A DNA stretch of 45,492 nt. Source: Candidatus Latescibacterota bacterium (lineage in GTDB: Bacteria; Latescibacterota; Latescibacteria; Latescibacterales; Latescibacteraceae). Every line of letters starts with the position of its first letter. Positions within the stretch are counted from its first letter, which is position 1. Of the stretch, positions 17,981 through 25,402 are shown piece after piece. The stretch lies in NCBI GenBank assembly GCA_016927495.1, contig JAFGMP010000166.1, positions 1 through 45,492 on the forward strand, in the 5' to 3' direction. Below the pieces are notes generated by a model. The model worked only from the letters and a program-made list of their open reading frames with translations, made no database searches and was not told the origin of the DNA. The position numbers and the translations under genes are program-made.

Positions 17981-18815
17981 TGTGACAGGTATCACGGCGC
18001 AGCAGGATACAAAAGTCAGAATTTTATTTACGAATAATTCAAACGGCAAACTGGAGAATTGCCACTGCCGTAATGATAATACGGGGGGCCTTGCCGAACG
18101 TGTTGGTTTTTTGAGGGATTACCGTAAAAAAAATACTAATGTTTTGCTCTTAGATTCCGGCGGTTATATGGGACTTTACGATATTGATAAAAAAGGGCCC
18201 AAAATATTAAGGCTGATGAATATGATGCAGTACGACGGATGGGGAATAGGCGATCAGGAACTGTACCGGAGTTTTAAACGGTTCATATCGCAGTTCGGCG
18301 GATTCAGGGAGCATATGATAAACGCATCGCTGGTTGATGAAAACGCCGCACCGGTATTTGAGCGGTACAAAATTTTTACCTTTGGCGCCGTCACGATAGG
18401 GGTAACCGGGTTAGTTTCCGGAGAGACGTTCCGGTTTTTTCCCGATGAAAGCCGTGACTTTGTTTTCGAGAGTCCCGAAACAATTCTTGAAGAGTTGATT
18501 CCTGAGATGAAAGAATCCTGTGATTATATAGTTGTTCTATCCCAGATAGGGAAAAATGGTGATGTAGCCCTGGCAGAAAAACGTACGGATATCGATTTGA
18601 TAATCGGCGGACACTCCCAGACACTATTGGAAGAGGCAATCGAAGTTTCGGGGTGCCGTATTGTTCAGGCAGGAAAAGGTGGCGGGCGAGTAGGCGAAAT
18701 AACACTGACATTTGATGCGGAAAAAGTATTGAGGAATTTTACATACAGGTTGATTGAACTGGATGAATCCTATTTAATACCTGATGATATAAAACCTATT
18801 TTAACAGATAAATAA
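17937..18815 (+). CDS. 5'-nucleotidase/metallophosphoesterase-like exported protein, metal site degenerate
   Basis: The frame opens at 17790 inside the thioredoxin gene, but the ATG at 17937 begins a proper signal peptide (MKLKLLLIPVLLLS, cut near TAQQD) and gives 292 residues. It resembles the N-terminal metallophosphoesterase domain of UshA/5'-nucleotidases: VRILFTNNSNGK, VLLLDSGGY, GIGDQEL, VVLSQIG, LIIGGHSQ. The usual metal ligands are largely changed: DxH is NSN, GNHE is GDQE, SHxG is SQIG and GGHSH is GGHSQ. A Cys-His-Cys motif (LENCHC) followed by GGLAER marks the subfamily of bacterial lipoproteins and cytochrome-associated proteins that share this layout. Catalysis is doubtful; binding or a scaffold role is possible. 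It overlaps the thioredoxin gene by 44 bases and is 22 bases from the CsgG-like gene. Confidence 0.82.
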   Translation: MKLKLLLIPVLLLSNVTGITAQQDTKVRILFTNNSNGKLENCHCRNDNTGGLAERVGFLRDYRKKNTNVLLLDSGGYMGLYDIDKKGPKILRLMNMMQYDGWGIGDQELYRSFKRFISQFGGFREHMINASLVDENAAPVFERYKIFTFGAVTIGVTGLVSGETFRFFPDESRDFVFESPETILEELIPEMKESCDYIVVLSQIGKNGDVALAEKRTDIDLIIGGHSQTLLEEAIEVSGCRIVQAGKGGGRVGEITLTFDAEKVLRNFTYRLIELDESYLIPDDIKPILTDK

Positions 18816-18837
18816 CATCCTTGAGAGGAGGAGTGAA

Positions 18838-19500
18838 ATGATAAAAAAAGCGCTGACGATATATTTGTCAATATACCTGATCGTGGGAGGATTTTTGGCG
18901 GTCAGGAGCGCCGGAGCACAGGATGACAGGGTTTATACTCTGGCTGTCCTCGATTTGGAACCGAACCAGGTGTCGCTGGGTGAGGCGAAAGGATTGTCGG
19001 ATAAACTACGTTCCGAAATGTCGCAGCTTATCAGCAGGGGTGCAAACTTAAAAGCAAAATATGATCTTTTGGAACGCACTCAGATCGATAAGATACTCGA
19101 TCAGTTTGAGATTCAGAATATCGGTTGCGTGTCAGATTCGTGCGCGGTCGAATTCGGAAAGATGCTGCAGACCGACCGGATTCTCGTCGGCTCGGTAAGT
19201 CTTATCGGAGAGACATATTCGGTTATTGCACGTATCGTCGATGTTGCAAGCTCCAAAACGGTTGCCTCGGCGGACCGTCAGTTGCGGGGTTCCATCGACG
19301 ATGTCATGGTCGGATTACTGGGTGAGGTGGCCAGCGAGCTTCTTCTTGTCCCGGTGAAAAAGAAATCGAATAAAAAGTGGTATATTTTGGCCGGTGTAGT
19401 AGTGGCCGCAGGAGCGGGAGCAGCAGCCATGGGTGGTGGTTCGGGAGGAGGTGGTGAAACGCCTGTTGTTAATTTGCCGTTCCCTCCGGACAGGCCGTAG
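18838..19500 (+). CDS. CsgG/LpoB-like exported protein with C-terminal membrane helix
   Basis: The 220-residue protein has a signal peptide (about 1-27, ending GAQ) and a CsgG-like domain: YTLAVLDLEPN, LSDKLRSEMSQL, YDLLERTQIDKILDQ, ADRILVGSVS (here TDRILVGSVS) and SVIARIVDVASSKTV. CSDSCAVEFGKML is the usual CxxxCxxExG-like stretch of these proteins. CsgG forms the curli export pore and LpoB activates a cell-wall synthase; short relatives like this lack the pore beta-hairpins as far as I can see. The C-terminus is unusual: KKKSNKKW, a hydrophobic helix (about 179-200) and a glycine-rich tail. GAGAGGAGGAGTG gives a very strong ribosome-binding site. It is cotranscribed with the neighbours on both sides. 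Confidence 0.85.
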   Translation: MIKKALTIYLSIYLIVGGFLAVRSAGAQDDRVYTLAVLDLEPNQVSLGEAKGLSDKLRSEMSQLISRGANLKAKYDLLERTQIDKILDQFEIQNIGCVSDSCAVEFGKMLQTDRILVGSVSLIGETYSVIARIVDVASSKTVASADRQLRGSIDDVMVGLLGEVASELLLVPVKKKSNKKWYILAGVVVAAGAGAAAMGGGSGGGGETPVVNLPFPPDRP

Positions 19501-19563
19501 CAATAAATAATAGTATTAATATCCGTGTTGTTTAACTCATTTTTTAAGGAAAGGAGAATTACA

Positions 19564-20109
19564 ATGTCCAGCTTCAGGTATTGCGGTTTGTTTTTTTCAC
19601 TACTCGCTGTTACAGCGCTTTTAATCGGAGCGTGCGGCGGTAATGTCAGCAAAGGTGATGTTCCCAATTGGTTTTTGAATCCTCCGAAGGATGACGACAA
19701 AATTTACGGAACAGGCGCTTCCGAACCGATGCCATCGGTACAGCTCGCAAAAAGAGCGGCTGACGACCTTGCCAGAACGTCTATAGCAAGCGTCATCAAT
19801 TCGGATGTCGCATCGATGATGAGAAATTATCTTCAGCAGAGCGGAACGATGGAGGCTGCCCGTGCCCTGCAGTTTACCGAGGCTGTGACCAAAGTAGTGA
19901 CCGAGGTCTCACTTAGTGGTGCGACGATCACCAAAAGTGAAATGAAAGGCGGCAGGTGTTTTTCACTCGCGGAGATTTCAAAAGATTCGGTCAATAATGC
20001 GCTTCTTAATGCAGTGAGGGATGCTGCTGCCGAATTTTCAGAACTGAAGGCAAGAAAAGCGTTTGACGATCTTAATAATGAGATAAAGAGCGGGAACATA
20101 ACAAAATAG
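19564..20109 (+). CDS. LPP20-family lipoprotein
   Basis: The frame opens at 19525, but the ATG at 19564 follows AAGGAAAGGAGA and begins the leader. The lipobox LIGAC places the lipidated cysteine near residue 25 of 181. The mature part is a single LPP20 domain: VPNWFLNPPKDDD, IYGTGAS, a helix with AKRAADDLARTSIASV, VVTEVSLSGATI and CFSLAEISKDS. It is predicted to sit on the periplasmic face of the outer membrane. The pairing of a CsgG-like protein with an LPP20 lipoprotein recalls FlgO/FlgP-type outer-membrane assemblies, though no flagellar gene is in the window. A terminator follows, closing the envelope block. Confidence 0.9.
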   Translation: MSSFRYCGLFFSLLAVTALLIGACGGNVSKGDVPNWFLNPPKDDDKIYGTGASEPMPSVQLAKRAADDLARTSIASVINSDVASMMRNYLQQSGTMEAARALQFTEAVTKVVTEVSLSGATITKSEMKGGRCFSLAEISKDSVNNALLNAVRDAAAEFSELKARKAFDDLNNEIKSGNITK

Positions 20110-20145
20110 GTAAATACTTCACGTTAGAAATTTGTTTATTCAAGA

Positions 20146-20177
20146 AGCCCTGTCGTAAATTATCCCGGCAGGGCTTT
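20146..20177 (+). terminator. Terminator after the LPP20 gene
   Basis: AGCCCTGTCG (20146-20155) pairs with CGGCAGGGCT (20166-20175) with one G-U, closing a 10-base loop. The following T tract is short (TTTC), so termination may be partial. It lies 37 bases after the stop codon. Confidence 0.65.
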
Positions 20178-20230
20178 CACATAAATTGATCTGTCAGTAA
20201 GTTATTAATAACACGGATATGCCTTTCCGC

Positions 20231-20262
20231 TTGACACGTGTCATGAATGTTGCGTATATAAT
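20231..20262 (+). promoter_or_regulatory. Promoter with overlapping 12-bp palindrome upstream of the NtrC-type regulator
   Basis: TTGACA (20231-20236) is followed after 18 bases by TATATA (20255-20260), overlapping TATAAT (20257-20262). The perfect palindrome TGACACGTGTCA (20232-20243) overlaps the -35 element. This suggests sigma-70 transcription with a dimeric repressor, possibly self-regulation. Confidence 0.55.
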
Positions 20263-20349
20263 TCAGGTAAATGATTCCGTACAGCACAGTGTTTTTACAC
20301 TATATCCACGATTCAAAGATCCGTGTACTGTTTTATTCAGGGAGATTAC

Positions 20350-21726
20350 ATGAACACAAAGATCGGCAAAGTTCTCGTTGTAGATGATGATAAAGATGTA
20401 TTGCTTGCTGCGCGACTGCTGTTGAAAAAACATGCTGAACTGGTGCATACCGAAACAAATCCTGAAGTTATTCCCTCCCTTCTCAAAAATGAAAATTATG
20501 ATATCATATTGCTTGATATGAACTTTACTGCCGATGCATCGAGCGGGCAGGAAGGTTTTTTCTGGCTGAGCAAGATTTTCGAAATAGATTCCTCCGCAGT
20601 AGTTGTAGTAATTACCGCATATGGCGATGTGGAAATGGCTGTCCGCGCTATTAAGGAAGGTGCTACCGATTTTGTGCTCAAACCCTGGCAAAATGAAAAA
20701 CTGCTGGCCACATTATCAGCCGTCATGAAACTCCGTACGTCGAGGACTGAGGTTAACAGCCTTCGACTGCGGCAAAAACAGTTAAGCGCCGACCTCGATC
20801 AGCAATTCGGCAACTTCATCGGCGTGTCGTCTCCAATGCAGAAAGTGTTTACCACGATTCAGAAAGTGTCGCAGACCGACGCTAATGTGCTCATTTTGGG
20901 TGAAAACGGCACGGGTAAGGAACTGGTTGCACGGGAACTTCACCGCCAGTCATTGCGTACAAATGAAGTATTTATCAGTGTCGATATGGGAGCAATAAGC
21001 GAAACATTATTTGAAAGCGAGCTTTTCGGTCATGTAAAAGGGGCGTTCACCGATGCCAGGGAGGACCGTGCGGGTCGATTTGAGGTGGCATCTGGCGGTA
21101 CATTGTTTCTCGATGAAATCTGCAATCTTCCTTTGCCGCTTCAGGCCAAAATTCTTACCGCTATCGAGAATCATGAGGTAACCCGTGTGGGATCGAATAA
21201 ACCATGTAAGGTTAATGTACGGCTAATCTGCGCTACGAATTTGAATATTCATGCCATGGTGGAGGAACAAAAATTTCGCCAGGATTTGTTATACCGTATC
21301 AATACGGTCGAGATTCATTTGCCTCCGCTCCGCGAACGTGATAACGATATTCCATTACTGATCGACCATTTTCTGAGTATTTATTCGAAAAAATATAATA
21401 AACCGCATAAACGTGTCAGCTCCGCATCTATGGAAAAGTTAAAAAAATATCAGTGGCCGGGAAATGTCCGTGAACTGCAGCATGCAATCGAACGCGCAAT
21501 CATTATGAGCGATTCCAAAGTGCTGCAACCGTCCGATTTTCTGTTTCCCGGAAAAGAAAGTAAAGAGAACGGTTTGGTTGTGGACGATTACAATATTGAA
21601 GGCACCGAAAAGATCCTGATAAGAAAAGCGCTCATGAAACACAGCGGTAATGTCAGTAAAGCGGCACATGAACTGGGCATTTCACGGGCATCTCTTTATC
21701 GAAGACTGGAAAAATATGGGCTTTAA
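20350..21726 (+). CDS. NtrC-family sigma-54-dependent response regulator
   Basis: The start at 20350 follows CAGGGAG and gives 458 residues. The receiver domain (about 5-122) has the acidic pocket VVDDDKD and phospho-acceptor Asp56 (LLDMNF); the inserted TADASSGQEGFFWL stretch is typical of Bacteroidota-type regulators. The AAA+ domain (about 155-395) has Walker A GENGTGKE (184-191) and Walker B TLFLDE. The sigma-54-contacting loop reads GAFTDA (231-236) instead of GAFTGA, and the key Phe and Thr are kept. A Fis-type helix-turn-helix ends the protein (NVSKAAHELGISRASLYRRL). It should activate sigma-54 promoters when phosphorylated by the kinase encoded immediately downstream, which it overlaps by 11 bases. 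Target genes are unknown. Confidence 0.95.
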   Translation: MNTKIGKVLVVDDDKDVLLAARLLLKKHAELVHTETNPEVIPSLLKNENYDIILLDMNFTADASSGQEGFFWLSKIFEIDSSAVVVVITAYGDVEMAVRAIKEGATDFVLKPWQNEKLLATLSAVMKLRTSRTEVNSLRLRQKQLSADLDQQFGNFIGVSSPMQKVFTTIQKVSQTDANVLILGENGTGKELVARELHRQSLRTNEVFISVDMGAISETLFESELFGHVKGAFTDAREDRAGRFEVASGGTLFLDEICNLPLPLQAKILTAIENHEVTRVGSNKPCKVNVRLICATNLNIHAMVEEQKFRQDLLYRINTVEIHLPPLRERDNDIPLLIDHFLSIYSKKYNKPHKRVSSASMEKLKKYQWPGNVRELQHAIERAIIMSDSKVLQPSDFLFPGKESKENGLVVDDYNIEGTEKILIRKALMKHSGNVSKAAHELGISRASLYRRLEKYGL

Positions 21727-23077
21727 CCGTTTTAGATTTCACATTATAGGCCGTGTTTTTATCCTGTGCATTTTCCTTTATGCATTTCTGTTTTTACTGA
21801 TTCATACTACGTTATATGCAACAACTATTTTAACCGGATTGTGCACCCTTTTTATAATATATTCGCTCATTCGGTTTGTCGAGAAATCGAACAGAAGCCT
21901 CGTTCGATTTTTCGAGTCCATCAAATATTCCGATTTTTCCCAGACATTCACGGTAGATGGCCATGACAAAACTCTTGACGAACTTCATGAAGAGTTTAAC
22001 GGCATTATGGAAGTAATTCACCGTGAACGGGATGAGAAAGAAACACAACGGCATTTTCTTGAAACAATTGTACAGCATGTGGGAATCGGGCTCATATCAT
22101 ACCGGCCCGACGGAACCGTCGAGCTCATCAATACGGCTGCAAAACGTCTTTTGGGAGTATCTCACCTGAAATCGGTTCAATTGCTCGAAACTTTTTCACC
22201 GGAATTGTCGGTAACCCTCATGAACCTTGCTCCCGGCGATAAAAGAATTGTTAAAGTCAGTGATAATAATGAGATTCTGCAGCTCGCAGTCTATGCTACC
22301 GAATATATGCTTCGTGAGAACCGTTATACGCTCGTCTCCATCCAAAATATCCAGAATGAACTGGAAGAACAGGAGATGAAAGCCTGGCAGAACCTCATAC
22401 GTGTTTTAACTCATGAAATAATGAATTCCGTAACTCCCATAGCTTCCCTTGCAGCGACCGCGAACAGTCTTTTACTGGATGTCGGGATTCCGGAGACTGC
22501 CGAACCGGCACAGAGTGATGCGGAAGAGAATATCAGTGATATCAAAAATGCAGTCGACACCATTCAGAAGCGCAGTGAGGGCCTTCTCCACTTCGTAGAA
22601 AATTACAGAAATCTTACCCGTGTCCCGATACCGGATTTTAAAGTTTTTGCCGTATCTGAATTATTCGCAAATGTATATAATCTTATGAAAACCCGTATCG
22701 AGGAGAACCGGATCGAGTTTACAGTTTCGGTTGAGCCGGAAAGCCTTGAACTGACTGCCGATGCAGAATTAATTGAGCAGGTACTTATCAATCTTCTGAA
22801 GAATGCCATCGAAGCCGTGAGTGGTCGTGACGGCGCCCGTATCGTGCTGGAAGCAAAGATCGATGCAAGAGGTAGAAATCTTGTGAGTTTATCCGATAAC
22901 GGGCCCGGAATTGTTGCCGAGGCGATTGACAAAGTATTTATTCCATTTTTCACAACAAAGCAGGATGGCTCGGGGATCGGCCTGAGTTTGTCACGTCAAA
23001 TCATGAGATTACACGGCGGATCGATCACTGTTCATTCGGAGCCGAATGTCAATACTGTTTTCACCCTGAGATTTTAG
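21716..23077 (+). CDS. NtrY-like sensor histidine kinase
   Basis: The ATG at 21716 overlaps the regulator gene by 11 bases and gives 453 residues starting MGFNRFRFH; the frame itself is open farther upstream. Two adjacent transmembrane helices (about 11-31 and 35-54) leave almost no periplasmic loop, so an internal or membrane signal is likely. A HAMP-like linker, a PAS domain (about 110-210, LISYRPDGTVELINTAAKRLLG) and the kinase core follow. His233 lies in LTHEIMNSVTP, the N box is LINLLKNAIEAV, G1 is LSDNGPGI and G2 is GSGIGLSLSRQI. All kinase motifs are intact. It is the evident partner of the NtrC-type regulator, and the overlap implies coupled translation. Confidence 0.94.
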   Translation: MGFNRFRFHIIGRVFILCIFLYAFLFLLIHTTLYATTILTGLCTLFIIYSLIRFVEKSNRSLVRFFESIKYSDFSQTFTVDGHDKTLDELHEEFNGIMEVIHRERDEKETQRHFLETIVQHVGIGLISYRPDGTVELINTAAKRLLGVSHLKSVQLLETFSPELSVTLMNLAPGDKRIVKVSDNNEILQLAVYATEYMLRENRYTLVSIQNIQNELEEQEMKAWQNLIRVLTHEIMNSVTPIASLAATANSLLLDVGIPETAEPAQSDAEENISDIKNAVDTIQKRSEGLLHFVENYRNLTRVPIPDFKVFAVSELFANVYNLMKTRIEENRIEFTVSVEPESLELTADAELIEQVLINLLKNAIEAVSGRDGARIVLEAKIDARGRNLVSLSDNGPGIVAEAIDKVFIPFFTTKQDGSGIGLSLSRQIMRLHGGSITVHSEPNVNTVFTLRF

Positions 23078-23326
23078 AAATCTGTTGGTTTTTCCTCCAT
23101 AACCTGCTTTATATTAATAATTAATTGTTGATTGGAAAATTGTTTTTTATTATCCTGTAAATAGTGAATGAGCTAATTCATTTATTTATGTTGATGCTAT
23201 ATACGAATTACCTTGTTAGTTTGAGATATGGAGTACATTTTTCTGAAAGGAGAACAGATTATGAAGTAAAAAGGTGATAGTGAAATCAACCTATTGCGAG
23301 TGTTACTATTAAAAAGGGGAAGAACA
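23078..23326 (+). promoter_or_regulatory. Leader with two upstream mini-ORFs
   Basis: The spacer is AT-rich and contains a strong ribosome-binding site (AAAGGAGA) followed by ATGAAGTAA (23261-23269), a Met-Lys-stop frame. A GTG frame of ten codons then follows (23280-23312), preceded by AAAGGTGATA. The main GTG start is at 23327. This could be a translational control leader or a decayed duplicate of the gene's start. Confidence 0.35.
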
Positions 23327-25075
23327 GTGAAAAGGACAATTATTATCAGTTTATTGTTAATGTTGACATTAACTTCCGCATTTGCGGCAAATTTCGCTCC
23401 TACAGTTATGACTATTACCGCACCGGAACAGGTTTTCTATGATTTTGATGGCACCACTGTTGATATTCCGATAACGATAACCGGTGTTGGCGGTTCGTTC
23501 ATGCTTTCGGTATTCACAAAAGACAAAGCTGATGCCATAATTGATATCAGGAATGGATTTCTTGGCTGGCACTATGTAAATAAAATCGATACCTGTGTTT
23601 ATTTCAGCGGCATGACGATGTTTGATACCGGTAAAAACACTATTCAATGGAATGGTAAAGACAATGATGGCAATCTGACTGCATCTGGCGAATATACCTA
23701 TTATATCTACGGATATGACAGCATACACCAGAAAACGGTGGTAAACCGTAATTCCAACGCTCTTACGCAAGCTAATCGCGGTTTATTTGTCACCCATGAA
23801 ACCGATGGCACACCAAAATCAAATCCTGTTATGTATATGTCGGAATTATCCAAGTTTACCATTGGAAACGACCCGGAGGATGCTACTCTTATTGAAACAA
23901 CCCTTATAGCCGATTGGGGCCATCATCTTGAGTTGGATCCAAACGATCACAACTATTTCTATTTCTGGGTGCCGAACAGAGATGCATTAATCGAACGTGT
24001 CGGAAAATATCAGTGGGTACCGAACGGTGAAGCTGTGCTCCAGACTGAATGGGGAAATTCTGACGGGTATTGCTCTTTCACGATCAGCGGTATGGCATCG
24101 ATTGCGAACTATTCAATGGCCGATCTTGGATTACTCGGAGATTATGTCATACTGGCTACCCACGATAATACATCCATTGAACCCACAAACGCTCTGGCAT
24201 ATATTTCCATAGATGATGGAGAATTGGAAAAAGAAGTCGATATGTCAGACTGGTTCTACAGTTCTGCCGATGCCGAAGCGGGCGGACAAGCGAGCGGCGG
24301 CCCTACACAGGTAGTACAACGCGGCAAGTATATGATATTGTCCCGGTTTAATGCATGCTACCGGTTGATGGTCGATCCTCTTGCTGAAGATGAAGAGAAT
24401 TTTGCGGTGTGGGGCAATGGGAATGGCGATTATGTTGGTGATCACAATTTCGAGGAAGATTCGGGGAAACCATGGGTCTGTAACGATTACAATGTCGCAC
24501 CTTACGCTTATGTTACCGATGCAGACGCCAACTTATTTTCTTCTTTTGGATCGTACGACATGGGTGCTGTGTCTTTCGGTTTAGTAGCTCCGGATGGCAC
24601 AGGTATAGGTTACATGGCATTTGCTGGTGAAACTGCCATGGTAAAAAGAGGAACGATGTATGTAGATTATAATTCCTCATTTGATGGCATTTACACGGAT
24701 AACAATTCAACTGGTAGTGAAAGCGAACTGTTGGGACTTTGGTTCATAGGCCATGATTCTTTTAAAGGTATAATTTCAAATAATCCTGTTGCGGTCGAAG
24801 AAAGTGCTCCGGCTGCATTTGCTGTTGCTCAGAACTCGCCAAATCCGTTTAATCCCACTACGACAATCAATTTCAGTATTGCACAAGCTGGCGATGTATC
24901 TATCGATGTATATAATGTTGCCGGCCAGAAAATCGATACAATTGCCCATGCTTACATGGATATCGGAAACCATTCGGTAAGATGGAATGCATCGGAATTC
25001 TCCGCTGGTGTGTATTTCTATACCGTAAAGAGTGGCGATTATACAAAAACCATGAAAATGACTCTGCTTAAATAA
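23327..25075 (+). CDS. Secreted protein with FlgD-like and T9SS sorting domains
   Basis: The GTG at 23327 follows AAAAGGGGAAG and begins the signal peptide (VKRTIIISLLLMLTLTSAFA); the frame opens upstream at a TTG. The 582-residue protein has an N-terminal FlgD-like Ig domain (NTIQWNGKDNDGNLTASGEY) and a central region of about 350 residues that is rich in Asp, Gly and aromatics. I do not recognise that region; it may be a beta-propeller or a similar binding domain. The C-terminal T9SS type A sorting domain has SPNPFNPTTTINFS, DVYNVAGQKI and AGVYFYTVKSG. The protein should reach the cell surface or medium through T9SS. A terminator follows 26 bases after the stop, so it is transcribed alone or from a leader shared with the kinase operon. 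Confidence 0.88.
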   Translation: MKRTIIISLLLMLTLTSAFAANFAPTVMTITAPEQVFYDFDGTTVDIPITITGVGGSFMLSVFTKDKADAIIDIRNGFLGWHYVNKIDTCVYFSGMTMFDTGKNTIQWNGKDNDGNLTASGEYTYYIYGYDSIHQKTVVNRNSNALTQANRGLFVTHETDGTPKSNPVMYMSELSKFTIGNDPEDATLIETTLIADWGHHLELDPNDHNYFYFWVPNRDALIERVGKYQWVPNGEAVLQTEWGNSDGYCSFTISGMASIANYSMADLGLLGDYVILATHDNTSIEPTNALAYISIDDGELEKEVDMSDWFYSSADAEAGGQASGGPTQVVQRGKYMILSRFNACYRLMVDPLAEDEENFAVWGNGNGDYVGDHNFEEDSGKPWVCNDYNVAPYAYVTDADANLFSSFGSYDMGAVSFGLVAPDGTGIGYMAFAGETAMVKRGTMYVDYNSSFDGIYTDNNSTGSESELLGLWFIGHDSFKGIISNNPVAVEESAPAAFAVAQNSPNPFNPTTTINFSIAQAGDVSIDVYNVAGQKIDTIAHAYMDIGNHSVRWNASEFSAGVYFYTVKSGDYTKTMKMTLLK

Positions 25076-25101
25076 TTTCTAAATTTACTTATCACGATAA
25101 T

Positions 25102-25135
25102 AAAGGGTCCATCTTTATCGGTGGACCCTTTATTT
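25102..25135 (+). terminator. Rho-independent terminator after the T9SS-sorted protein
   Basis: AAAGGGTCCA (25102-25111) pairs perfectly with TGGACCCTTT (25122-25131), extended inward by a G-U and a C-G pair, and is followed by ATTTC. The stem is stable and the T-rich tail is moderate. Confidence 0.85.
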
Positions 25136-25402
25136 CTATTTAATTCGATATGCGCTAAACCTTTTTATATCAGAGCAATAACAATATCTTATGGTATCAG
25201 CATTATTCAACTTTAATTAACCGAAGATTGCTGAAGGCACACACATTTGTTACCTGAAATGCCTCGTTTAGAAAGGTAAAAAGAGTATAACCTTTTTACA
25301 ATATGTTTGTTTATTTGCTTGTTTACTGAACTATAAAGGTATAAAATAATATGAAGAGTTTAAGTTTATCAAGTAACTCTGCACTACAAGAGGATTTATA
25401 CT
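25136..25402. other. AT-rich spacer upstream of the sulfatase cluster
   Basis: No gene is visible. A short inverted repeat (AAAGGT/ACCTTT, about 25272-25295) and AT-rich -10-like sequences around 25330-25350 (for example TATAAA and TAAAAT) suggest a promoter for the sulfatase genes, but no confident -35/-10 pair can be named. Confidence 0.35.

Noticed and set aside
18838..20109. Curli (csg) operon
   Set aside because: No CsgA/CsgB-type repeats, CsgE or CsgF are present, and the CsgG-like protein lacks visible pore hairpins and an N-terminal lipobox.
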